Shown here: one piece after another, positions 21,316 to 30,724 of the stretch | How positions within the stretch are numbered: position 1 is the stretch's first letter | How the letters are laid out: the number at the start of each line of letters is the position of its first letter | From: Caenorhabditis remanei | Taxonomy: Eukaryota > Nematoda > Chromadorea > Rhabditida > Rhabditidae | Direction: 5' to 3' | NCBI RefSeq assembly: GCF_010183535.1 | Contig: NC_071331.1 | Span: 10,478,001-10,542,000, forward strand | DNA length: 64,000 bases | Notes under the pieces: generated by a model | What the model was told of the DNA's origin: nothing | Seen by the model: only the letters and a program-made list of their open reading frames with translations | The model's database searches: none | Program-made: the position numbers and the translations under genes

Positions 21316-21336
21316 TGCAAGAACTTTTGAATGATC
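21316..21336 (+). ncRNA. Predicted 21U-RNA (piRNA)
   Basis: Octamer at 21270-21277; YRNT = TGGT, first U 39 nt downstream. Only 241 bp from the previous octamer on the same strand. Confidence 0.6.
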
Positions 21337-21715
21337 ACTGAACCGAAAATTCTGTTATTCTTCGATCACCTTTTTCTTCGAAACATATAATTTTTTGGAA
21401 GGCTTATGTGAGAAATTGAAAAAAATGAAAGAGCAAAATTCACGGATGAAGCGAACCAGAACCTGCAAATGGCATGATGTCTTTCTTTTTTTGGACTGGA
21501 AGTTTGATCAAAGAATCTCTAAAAAAGCGAAATCTGATGTGAAACTATTGGGTTTTACGAAAAAATGAAACATCTAAACAATCATCGCATTGTATTATAA
21601 AATTTCTAAAACTGTAAATGACTTTTCTAATTAATTATCTCAAAAACATACAGTTTCTGGAATACGTGAAAATAGAGAATACTCGCTGGCTCTAATCTTT
21701 CGATTGAGTATTTTT

Positions 21716-22112
21716 CATACTTGTCAACGGGACGAAACGGGCCGACACGGGCCGACACGGGCCGACACGGGCCGCCGCGTAACTCGCTTCAAACTCAATA
21801 TTATGAGCTCAAAAATATACCAAATTGTAGATCTCGACGAGTTTTATGTCCGTGACCTACTACGGGCCGGATGGCGATTCGTTAATGTACCGCGGGCCGG
21901 GAAAAAGTGCCAAAAAACGCGAAAATGGCCAAAAAAGCCATTCTAGCCCGGCCCGCGGCATATTAACGAATAGACATCCGGCCCGTAGTAGGCCACGGAG
22001 ATAGAACTCGTCGAGATCTACATTTTGGTATATTTTTCAGCTCATAATATTCATTTTGACGCGAGTTACGAGCCGGCCCGTGTCGGCCCGTTTCGGCCCG
22101 TAGACAAGTATG
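21716..22112. mobile_element. Palindromic element, probably hAT-like non-autonomous
   Basis: Begins CATACTTGTC and ends GACAAGTATG, and is almost self-complementary along its length (arms about 190 bp). Arms carry a decamer run of ACGGGCCGAC. Flanks GTATTTTT (21708-21715) and GTATTCTT (22113-22120) look like an 8-bp target duplication with one change, which fits hAT. It has no transposase. It was inserted just upstream of promoter-like module 2. Confidence 0.7.
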
Positions 22113-22152
22113 GTATTCTTTAAAAGTAAGAACAAGCTATCCCTTCCCCTTA

Positions 22153-22214
22153 GAAAGTGCATATGACTCGGTGTGCTCATAACAAAACACGTGTACTTCA
22201 GCAGTATAAAAAGA
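22153..22214 (+). promoter_or_regulatory. Promoter-like module, copy 2
   Basis: GAAAGTGCATATGACTCGG, CACGTG at 22188-22193, and TATAAAAAG from 22205. It lies about 2.6 kb after copy 1. The sequence after the TATA box shows no coding frame and is not obviously alike between copies for the first few hundred bases. Confidence 0.6.
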
Positions 22215-22789
22215 GCGGAGGAGCACTTTTCTATTACATTTTATGAAAATTTTATCAAGTTTCAATTGCTATAAAGAATTTATCAATTAATATATTCGCC
22301 ATGATGACAAATTTCACGACTGAATTAAAAAAAACAATTTTCGCTGATAAAGATTGACCGATTAATGACAAAATAATTCCATATGATTTATAACGTTTCG
22401 AAACAGTAACATATTACAGCAAGATAAATCCACATTCACTTTTCTAGAAAATGTAGTATCTCTATTTGAGTGTGTTTATTGGTTCTTTCCGATGCAAAGC
22501 TGTTCACAACCGGGCCGCGGCCGTCCGTTTAAGTAGGTCACTATCAAAATCCGGGCCTTCTTTTGAAATATGAATTCTACGCCCCCAAAAAATTGCAGGG
22601 CCTCCAGACCGCCATATAATTTTAGACTTTCAAGTACCCTAAACAAAAACCCGTGGTTGAACATCCTGGTCCAGATGACTTTTTTTTCAAATGTATTTTT
22701 CAACATTACCTTTTCCCCTTTCCATTTTTTCTGATATTTGGACCACTCAAAAATTTGACATTACTTCTTTTCACTCCTATCGTATAATT
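22215..22789. other. Non-coding stretch after promoter-like module 2
   Basis: No gene seen. It contains a GC-rich patch near 22505-22535 (CCGGGCCGCGGCCG) that looks like a scrap of one of the GGGCC-rich elements. Confidence 0.35.
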
Positions 22790-22950
22790 TTCCCCAAAAA
22801 TTTTTCCGGTCAACCTGCAATTTCAGGTTTGTTTACTACTTTCCCACACCTTCTGATTAAAAAACCTTTACCAAAAGATTTTGAAATCACAAAAAAATGT
22901 AGCCGCGAAAATGTAGTTCGGAGCATTTTGCAGAAATGCACCTGACTTTT
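22790..22950 (+). repeat. Downstream block of the triplicated region, copy 2
   Basis: Related to 19950-20070 and 25935-26095 (TTTCAGGTTTGTTTACT, CCCACACCTTCTG, AAAATGTAGCCG). It sits about 580 bp after promoter-like module 2. Confidence 0.6.
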
Positions 22951-23104
22951 TTCAAGATATGAACAAAAACAAGGAAGTTCATGATTGTTGAGTGAAAAAA
23001 AGAACAGTGATGAAGAAGGAAACTCAGAAGACGGTTCAGAATAAACTATTCTTGAATTGGATGTTCTTTGGTGAGGATACGACCAGGAAATTTAGTGACT
23101 GCTA

Positions 23105-23434
23105 ACAAGGGAATTGACTTTCCGTACCCTTTCAGAATTTTCTATAAATTTGCACACTGATAGTTTCGAGTCAGCTCTAAACAATGGTAATAGTCAAAAA
23201 GTGCAAAACTCCCGAAAAGTTGGAATTTTTCGCTCCGAAAGTTTGCTCACTGTTCATCATAGAAAACACGAACGCCAATTCGAGAGGACTGTCCGGTTCT
23301 TAAAGACAAAAAATTCCAACTTTTCGGGAGTTTTGCACTTTTTGACTATTACCATTGTTTAGAGCAGACTCGAAACTATCAGTGTGCAAGTTTATAGAAA
23401 ATTCTGAACGGGTACGGAAAGTCAATTCCCTTGT
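23105..23434. mobile_element. Palindromic element (330 bp)
   Basis: ACAAGGGAATTGAC at the left is matched by GTCAATTCCCTTGT at the right, and the arms (about 130 bp) pair almost perfectly around a central part near 23245-23300. No coding capacity. No clear target duplication seen, so the superfamily is unknown. Confidence 0.75.
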
Positions 23435-23689
23435 AAGTGCTGAAAGATGATACCTAATTTTTGATACCTAATAAAACAATTGAACCATTGATGATACCAA
23501 AATTCGAATCGACTATATAACATTTCTGAAATTGTAACTTTTCATAAAACTCAGAAAACCTCCGTCGTCACTTCGACTTGTTGATCTTACGGTAGCGATG
23601 ACTCAAATTCAAATTTACTACCTGGAATTTCACAAAGCTGTATTTCATACCAATCCTCATATCTCAAATCTCTAATGACTTTGATACTG

Positions 23690-23900
23690 CCATCTAATAC
23701 GGCCAGATCAATTTCTTAGCAGAATTCTGAAATCATCAAAATCCAAACATGGAGATCCGAAAAAAGAAGTGCAGAGTAAACAGTTTAGTAAATTCGAAAA
23801 AGCTCTTCTAAGCGGATCGAATGTACTGGGAGATTTCGAATAGTGAAGCGGATTTCGAATTATAAAGAGTCCTAAATAAAACAGTGTCTGACTCATCTTT
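23690..23900 (+). repeat. Duplicated block, copy 1 (partner 26400-26590)
   Basis: Shares with 26400-26590 the run CATCA(A/T)AATCC, GAAGTGC(A/G)...GTAAACA, TCTTCTAAGCG/TCTTTTAAGCG and the following region. Diverged and non-coding. Confidence 0.55.
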
Positions 23901-24039
23901 AAATTGTAAACTGCAAAACCTTATTAAGAAACGGTATATATTTTACAAAAGTGTAGACAGAATTTCAACTTTTCGAACGCGAGATCTCTGATTGTGTCTC
24001 AATACCATAAACTTTTCATGGTTCTGAGGTTATCTATGT

Positions 24040-24480
24040 ATAACTTCCAGGACAGGCATGCTCCAAGAAGAATCCCATCTCAGAACCAAAATTGTTTGAT
24101 TTCTGCTCTGAAAATGACTTTTGTTTCCTACTTTCCATCGTGTTCTGTCGATTCCAAAACGTGCAAAACCTCGAAATTCTTCGATCTCCCATAGCTAATC
24201 TGCTCTTATCATGAACTTATCATCGTGTGGGTCATGGATTATCCCATTGTTATTCAAATTAACAGAATAGAAAACGAGATTACAAAATATCACTGAGGCG
24301 AGAAACACTTGTGGAAAACATGTTGATGAAGTCACAAATCTCCCGCTAATCTCGAAGATTGGAGATCTTGTTAATGGATGTAAGAGTTTCGATGACTGGT
24401 GTAGATTGAATACAGTATGAAAATGGACGACATAGGGGAAGATATGTCCATAATTCTCAATACACTTTCAATTTTCTGAA
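24040..24480 (+). repeat. Duplicated block, copy 2 (partners 26690-27130 and inverted 15775-16150)
   Basis: Long similarity with 26690-27130, from ATCCCATCTCAGAACC through CATAATTCTCAATACACTTTC. The same block lies inverted at 15.8-16.1 kb. A minus-strand octamer (24477-24484) marks its right end. Confidence 0.8.
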
Positions 24481-24558
24481 ACAGCGATAAATCGAAAAAA
24501 AGGCTGTATAACACTGTTTCAGCACTGTTTGAAACCGAAACAATTTTTTATTCATTAT

Positions 24559-24579
24559 TACCGAACTTTTTTTTTTTCA
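24559..24579 (+). ncRNA. Predicted 21U-RNA (piRNA)
   Basis: Octamer at 24514-24521; YRNT = TATT, first U 38 nt downstream. The predicted RNA runs into a T-rich tract, which lowers confidence. Confidence 0.4.
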
Positions 24580-24941
24580 TACTTTTAAGTTGCACTAACT
24601 TTTTCTTGTTCATTCTCAGAGACTATATGTCAAGGGCAAAAATTTCTGAGAACTGAGAAATCCAAATATTCAGATCTCCACCGATTCTATAATTTTTTGG
24701 TAGAGTCATTAGAGAAATAAACAAAAACAGGCAACAATAATCACTTGATGGTGTAAATGACTTTAGTTCATGACTCTGACATTCCATTTTGAACTACGAA
24801 GAGAGTTTCTGATACTTTCTTTCCGAAATCACCACAAACTGAAAACTTAAGCACATGTGGTGTCTCTAAAAATGAGTGATGTCATGCAATCCGTGCTCAG
24901 AAACCAATTTTTCTAAAGAAATATTCCATCCTCTCCCTATT

Positions 24942-25003
24942 GAAAGTGCACATGACTCGGTGTGCTCATGACAAAACACGTGTGCTTCGAAGTATAAAAA
25001 GTA
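24942..25003 (+). promoter_or_regulatory. Promoter-like module, copy 3
   Basis: GAAAGTGCACATGACTCGG, CACGTG at 24977-24982, TATAAAAAG from 24993. Closest to copy 1 in sequence. A 618-bp palindrome begins about 70 bp after the TATA box, so a transcript from here would read straight into a long hairpin. Confidence 0.6.
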
Positions 25004-25069
25004 GCGGAGACGTTCTTTTTCAAATATTTTTTCATTTTGATTCTGAGAAATCTAGAATGTGAAGTCCTA

Positions 25070-25687
25070 ACTAGGGAAGGATCCCGAGTCAAGATGGAGT
25101 TACAGGTCGAGATATATATCACTAGAACCGAAATTTTGCGTTGATTTCAAATCTGTATTCCAATTTTGCTAAACGATCTCGTAAAAAAAAGTTATACGCG
25201 TTTTTGTGGCTTCTCAGTGCAAAAATGAGCATTTTCAAGACTTCCAAAATTAACATTTTTCTTATTTTTTCCAAATTTTTGTGTTGTACGTGCAGTTCCA
25301 ATTATGTAAATTGTATTGTTTGTGTTGGAACTTCAGAAAACTTTCAGACAAATTTTTTGTAGATGGGTCATTTTAAAAAATTTAAGAAACTCCACAAAAA
25401 TTTTTCTGAAAATAATTTCTGAAATCAAACTATGCCAAATTTTACATCCGTAGTCATACGTACGAAACAAAAAAATTTGAAAAAAAATGAGAAAAATGTT
25501 AATTTTGGGAGTCTTGAAAATGCTCATTTTTGCACTGATAGTGAGAAGCCACAAAAACGCGAATAACTTTTTTTACGTGATCGTTTAGCAAAATTGGAAT
25601 GCAGATTTGAAATCAACCCAAAATTTCGGTTCTAGTGATATCTATCTCGACATGTAACTCCATCTTGACTCGGGATCCTTCCCTAGT
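25070..25687. mobile_element. Palindromic element (618 bp)
   Basis: ACTAGGGAAGGATCCCGAG at the left pairs with CTCGGGATCCTTCCCTAGT at the right. Arms of about 200 bp match almost fully, around an unpaired centre. Short frames in the arms are mirror images and not genes. Confidence 0.8.
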
Positions 25688-25897
25688 AAGTTTTTCTCCA
25701 AAAAAATTAACTCAAATTCTCAAATAGAGCTGTTTCAAGTTGACTACGGTAATATCTCTTTTGTCACTTCCACGACCATGGTAATATCTCTCTTGTCACT
25801 TCCTATTAAACCGTGTTTTGAGAAACATTAACTTTTGTGTTCATTCTGTAATTCCTGTTTCAGAAAAATTATCAAATTTCAGTTCCTTCCAACCCAA

Positions 25898-25918
25898 TCG
25901 GCGTTGATTTCATTTGAC
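25898..25918 (+). ncRNA. Predicted 21U-RNA (piRNA)
   Basis: Octamer at 25855-25862; YRNT = CAAT, first U 36 nt downstream, a little short of the usual distance. Confidence 0.35.
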
Positions 25919-25934
25919 CATAATCCAATTTCAG

Positions 25935-26095
25935 AAAAAAAAAACTCTTTTCACCGGTCACCCTACATTTTTCAGTTTGTTTACTGCTTTCCCACATCAT
26001 GTGACTCAAAACCTTTTCCCAATAAATTTTAAGACCACAAAAATGTAGCCGGAATTTAGTTCGAAAGGTTTTTGCAAAAATTAAGCGACCAACCA
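25935..26095 (+). repeat. Downstream block of the triplicated region, copy 3
   Basis: Shares CACCGGTC, TTTTTCAGTTTGTTTACTG, CCCACATCATGTGACTC and AAAATGTAGCCGG with the copies at 19950 and 22790. It is further from its promoter-like module because of the palindrome. Confidence 0.6.
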
Positions 26096-26399
26096 CATGA
26101 CTTTTTGGAAGTTTTGAAGGTAAACAACCTCTATGACATGAGAAAAACAGAAAAACATTCGAGAGCTCTTTGATGAGAATCTGATTTAAAGAAACGTGGG
26201 GCTGAAGTTTGAACCTATTGAACGAGACTTATTTGCAATAGAATTTTTGCATAATAAGCCACGAACGCCTCTCCATTCTGAGTTATGACTCAGAACAACT
26301 GTTTTTATAACTGGTGTTGTATCCAATCGCTCTTCAAATCAAATACGTTTTTTTAGATCTCAAAATACATTACTCCCGAAACAGTCACCATCTCAAAAC

Positions 26400-26590
26400 G
26401 AAATTCAAAATCCTTCTAGGGTTCTGAAACCATCATAATCCTGAAATGGAAATATAGGAAGTGCGATGTAAACAATCTCGCATACTCGAAAATCTCTTTT
26501 AAGCGAATTGGTTTCACTGTGAAAGTCGATAGTATTGGACCTTGAGAAGGATTTCGGAATGTTATTCTGAAATTTGCGACCGAAAATTGC
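26400..26590 (+). repeat. Duplicated block, partner of 23690-23900
   Basis: Same order of words as the earlier copy, with many substitutions. Confidence 0.55.
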
Positions 26591-26689
26591 CATATCATAT
26601 AAAGGAACTTGCAATTTACTTTTTAGAAACAGAACACACACAACAACGGTTCTATTTTTGACCTCCAACGCTTTCAGTTTTCTCGAGCT

Positions 26690-27130
26690 TCCTTACTATT
26701 AGAGAGGAATCAGGGAACTAAAAATCCCATCTCAGAACCAAATTTAATTGATTTCTATTCTATCTCTTACTTTGCTGAACTTCCAATCGTGTTCTGTCGA
26801 TTCCAAAACGTGCAAGATCTCAAAATTCTTCGATCTCCTGCATCTAATCTGCTCTCGTCATGACCTATGAATGTGTGTGGCACAGATTATCCCATTTTCC
26901 ATAGAAAAACACAATAGAAAATGAGATTATAAAATATCACTGTGGGAGGGAAACACTTGTGAAAAACATGTTGATGAAGTCACAAATCTCCCGTTAATCT
27001 CTAAGATTGGAGTTCTTGTTAATGGATGTAAGAGTTTTCGTGACTGGTGTAGATTAAATACGGTATGAAAATTGACGTCATAGGGGCAGAGATGTCCATA
27101 ATTCTCAATACACTTTCAATTTTCTGTCAC
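26690..27130 (+). repeat. Duplicated block, partner of 24040-24480
   Basis: The order 26400 block then 26690 block repeats the order 23690 block then 24040 block, so a unit of about 2.7 kb was duplicated in tandem. Confidence 0.8.
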
Positions 27131-29940
27131 TCCGGTGAAATAAAAAAATTAACTCTCTTGGGTTTTCGAGTTTTCGTGGCTGGTACGGGTTCCAGACAGT
27201 GAGGATGGGTGGTTGATCTGAAAGGTGGAATAAAAATCGCAGCTACATTGATTGTAATTATGTCTTTTTTTATTTATATTCTTTTCTGCTCTCACTAATG
27301 CCCTGACTATCCAACGAGAAATAATCAGGAGGGAAAACAGTAAAAAATGAATTCTATCGGTCTACAGATATTTCCGATCCTCAACTCCCAATAAAAACTG
27401 CTACGGAAAGAAACAGGGACCCTTTAAAAATGTCCATCTTCAAAATGTCCACTTCAACTGTCAATTACAAAATTTTCCAGATAACAGTTAGGTTTTCTGA
27501 AACCTACCGTACCCACCTGTTTACTTCCTTGTTTTCTGTTTTCGATCTCTAAAACAAAAATCTTAGAAATGTAACATGTTTTGTCATCTTCTGACTGGAA
27601 GTCATTCTTCCAGATCAGTTATTCTTCCGATTGAATGCCACAAAAATCTCTAAATACATTTTTTCGACCCATATCATCACAGTTGTTATCAAGACCAAGT
27701 CAGAAGAGTGATTCAGATGGAATTTCTATTTTTGGTGGTAACACAGATGGATAGGCAGCGTGAGCAGTAATTGTAATGTCATAACAGTAATAACACCATT
27801 ATTTTTTAACACCCAAAACTTTTGAAATATTCGATACCGCGTTTCATCGGAAACTTTTCAGTTTCCTGATTTCTACAAATAAGCATTTAATTGGAAAAGT
27901 ACTGATGTGATGTTAGCTTGATCAGTATTTTTCATATGGACCGAACATAAGTCTGAAAATAGGTCTAAAAGAAAGGGGCTAGAAAAAAGCGTTTCGTTGT
28001 GCACATTTCAAGGGGGAAAAATTAACGTCGTGTACGTGAAACTGTAGTGCCATCATCTATCAATTTGACTTCATTACGTGCACTCTTATCTTTTGAAATC
28101 TTTGTTTGCGAATAACTTATCCTATACCGATTTTCAGGCTTACCAATCCAAAGTGCTGTTTCAAATTTGTGATATACAGAATCTTTTTTTTTGAAAACTT
28201 AATGACCACTTTATATTGTCAATTGAATTCTCTGGGATCAGGATTCGTAAAAAAGTCACAACAAACATGCAGCGACCGTTACAGTATCCGGGATCATAAT
28301 AATCTGTAAACGATGATAAATCGAAAAAACACATGAAATCTTAAACTTCTTATAGTATTATACGCTTCGAATTCTTTGCACTCCGTAAAATCTCCTGAAA
28401 TCTGGATTACTGTGTCCTTGATCTCTTGATGTTGATGTTCGAACCAACTCACAATCTCACAATCAGAACTATTTATAAATTCTCAAGAATATCACGAAAT
28501 ATTCCAGAAAGAATTCAATACACTAATCCAATCCATTGTACTCGTCATTATCTCCATTCTCTGTTACAAGAATAGAATTGTTGGAGGGTGAAAAGATATC
28601 AAATCTCTTTCTCGGTGCTTCCTGATCCCTGAAACATGAAAATCGAAAAAGAAGCCCACACACCGTGTCCACGTCACAAGATTTTGCATGAAACAAGAGT
28701 GTAGGAGACATTTCATGCGAAAAACTTGTTTACTACGAGTCCAGGCTAGAAACAAAGTAACAGAAACGGGAAAATGTGACAGATGTTTCAGGTTTCCAGG
28801 TGTTGGTGTACTAATTGTCTATGAATCATACTTAGAGTCAAGCCTTCCAGGGGTTTTCAGATTTCAGGTAGCCAAGTTGTTCACTACTACAGTACAACAT
28901 GGATTCAGCAATTGGCGGAGGACGATCATCAAGGAAAGATTGACATGACAAGCGGGGTTTATTAAAAACCGATGTTCTTCTGGAGGGATAAAAATGAATA
29001 ATTTTATTAGAAAATTGTGGTAAGAAACGTTTCAATCAACATTTTTTAAATAAGTGTCTACGGTAGTTTCAATTCCGGTCGTTCGTTTTTCTACCATTAA
29101 CTGTATGAAAAACGTAGGAAGCAAATTGAAGTCATTTAGCTGCAACCGAATCATTGTCATTATCTTACTTTTTGATCGGTTTCTTAATCAGTTACAATCA
29201 AAACAGTGAAATGAACTAAAAAGCAAGTAGTATATTCCGGCCAGTTTTATGGTTCAAACGAATTAGAGAACGGATCATTCTCTCGACAAGAGTCCGTAAC
29301 GACTTTTTTGTTCGGCCTGGGTACGAGGTGTGGGTCTCGTTGCGGAGTTTCGATTTACGGTGACTCTCTACCGTATCTTACCTATAAAATGTTTTAAAAG
29401 TACCGTAGTCGCCACGAGACCTCCTTCCACACCTCCTCTCGAGCCAAAGCGGTCACCCACCGACGAACGGGTAATAGTTTTGATGTGTATGTATATTAAT
29501 TCATCGTTGGACACATTGAAATGAATTATCTCTCCATAAAAAGTTCTGATTCAGGAACTCCGTAAGAACTTTATCTCAATTTACAAATGATTGTTCTGAT
29601 GATACGTTCTGTCTTCTACAAAGCTCGCTCATGTAACATCATTCATAATATTTCCAAGAAAACACTTTAGATTTGAAGTCGCTGTTCTTTGTGTTAACAG
29701 TCCCAACGAAACATAACCAGTTCGTTCCAAACCTCTCCCAAATCTATCATTAGATTTTTCTGATAATTCTGCTCAAAACCACCCATTCCATCCTCCCATC
29801 ATCGTGTAATCTTCTGAATCATCTCTGATCTTCCCATTTTTGGACTTGATCTCAAAATGGGCGGGGGTATGATGAGAACAACATTTGTACCGGAAAATGG
29901 GAGGAGTCTTACCCTCGACATTTCCCAATCTGAAATTTGG
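27131..29940. other. Intergenic stretch upstream of the secreted-protein gene
   Basis: No protein gene seen. At about 29310-29465 an imperfect inverted pair (ACGAGGTGTGGGTCTCG against CACGAGACC...CACACCTC) with a CGATTTACGG word looks like a degraded transposon end. One predicted piRNA lies at 28203. Confidence 0.4.
28203..28223 (+). ncRNA. Predicted 21U-RNA (piRNA)
   Basis: Octamer at 28156-28163; YRNT = TAAT, first U 40 nt downstream. Confidence 0.45.
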
Positions 29941-30005
29941 GCGGAGTTCAGAGTCGGAAAGGGGCGGGGCGTACCGGTATAAAAAGGCGAATCTGCCCAC
30001 TGATA
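29941..30005 (+). promoter_or_regulatory. Core promoter of the secreted-protein gene
   Basis: TATAAAAA at 29978-29985, preceded by a GC box (GGGGCGGGGC, 29961-29970) and other GGGCGG-like words. The ATG follows about 115 nt after the TATA box, which leaves room for an ordinary, non-trans-spliced 5' leader of roughly 85 nt. Confidence 0.65.
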
Positions 30006-30096
30006 ACTCATCAGATCATCCATCTGCTCCTCTTCTTCCCTTGAAGCCCCCTTGGAACCCTCGGAACTTCCTTTGAAACCCTTCGAACCTTCTACG

Positions 30097-30572
30097 ATGA
30101 ACCCCAAAGTGATCTTCGCCTTCTTCTTGGCCCTCAACATGGCCGTCCCACTCTTCGGACTGTCGTGCAACTTGGTGAATGACTGGACCACCTCGGTCGT
30201 GCATGACCGCAAATTCTGCACCGCCTACTTCGAGACCGGAGCCGGACACGCCTCGTTCGGAGGATCCAAGGCTCACCCGAAGGATCTCATTACCTTCCGT
30301 TACGACTTCTTGAACGAAGCCGACGATTGCCAACTACAAGTAAGTTGAATTTTAAAAGAAACCAAAACATCTCTATAATTTCCATTTTTCAGACCGGAAT
30401 TCCAATCATGGACAACTCCGGAGACACAACATCCATATGGGCCTGCGTTTGCTATGAAAGCAACTGTAACTTCCCGTTCAGCTACGAGGAGTTCGTCCGA
30501 CGTGGCCACACACTCCGCCCATCCTTCCGCCCATCGGTCATGCCTGCTGAGGATGCTACCGGACACCACTAA
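30097..30572 (+). CDS. Secreted cysteine-rich protein, two exons
   Basis: Exons 30097-30339 and 30393-30572 with a 53-nt intron (GTAAGT ... TTTTTCAG, phase 0) give 140 residues. The first about 22 residues (MNPKVIFAFFLALNMAVPLFG) form a signal peptide, so the product is probably exported. The mature part has cysteines at the start (LSCN), in KFCTAYF, in DDCQ and in a closing WACVCYESNCNF. That C-x-C-x4-C-N ending resembles nematode ET-module or three-finger families, but I cannot assign it. Codon choice is strongly biased to C-ending codons, which in Caenorhabditis goes with high expression, as does the strong TATA promoter. AATAAA lies at 30714-30719. Long frames on the opposite strand only mirror this codon bias. 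Confidence 0.85.
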
Positions 30573-30713
30573 CTTCTCGCTCTCATGGACCCCATCGCCC
30601 TCTCTCTCGTCTCTCGTCATGAACTCTCGTCGTAATGTGCAAGCAAGCAACTGATCTCATCATCTAACCTCTCTTATCTAACCTCTCACTCTGTCATTTA
30701 ACCTCACCGCTTG

Positions 30714-30719
30714 AATAAA
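30714..30719 (+). terminator. Polyadenylation signal of the secreted-protein gene
   Basis: AATAAA 142 nt after the stop codon, following a 3' UTR with repeats of CTAACCTCTC. Confidence 0.7.
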
Positions 30720-30724
30720 GCCTG

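Noticed and set aside
17500..26390. Near-octamers CGAAACAG, TGAAACAT and CTGTTTCT as further piRNA promoters
   Set aside because: Variants were not counted because chance matches are common; they need a weighted motif model.
29799..30333. Long minus-strand frames over the secreted-protein gene
   Set aside because: They mirror the strongly biased plus-strand codons, and splice sites, promoter and poly(A) signal all support the plus strand.
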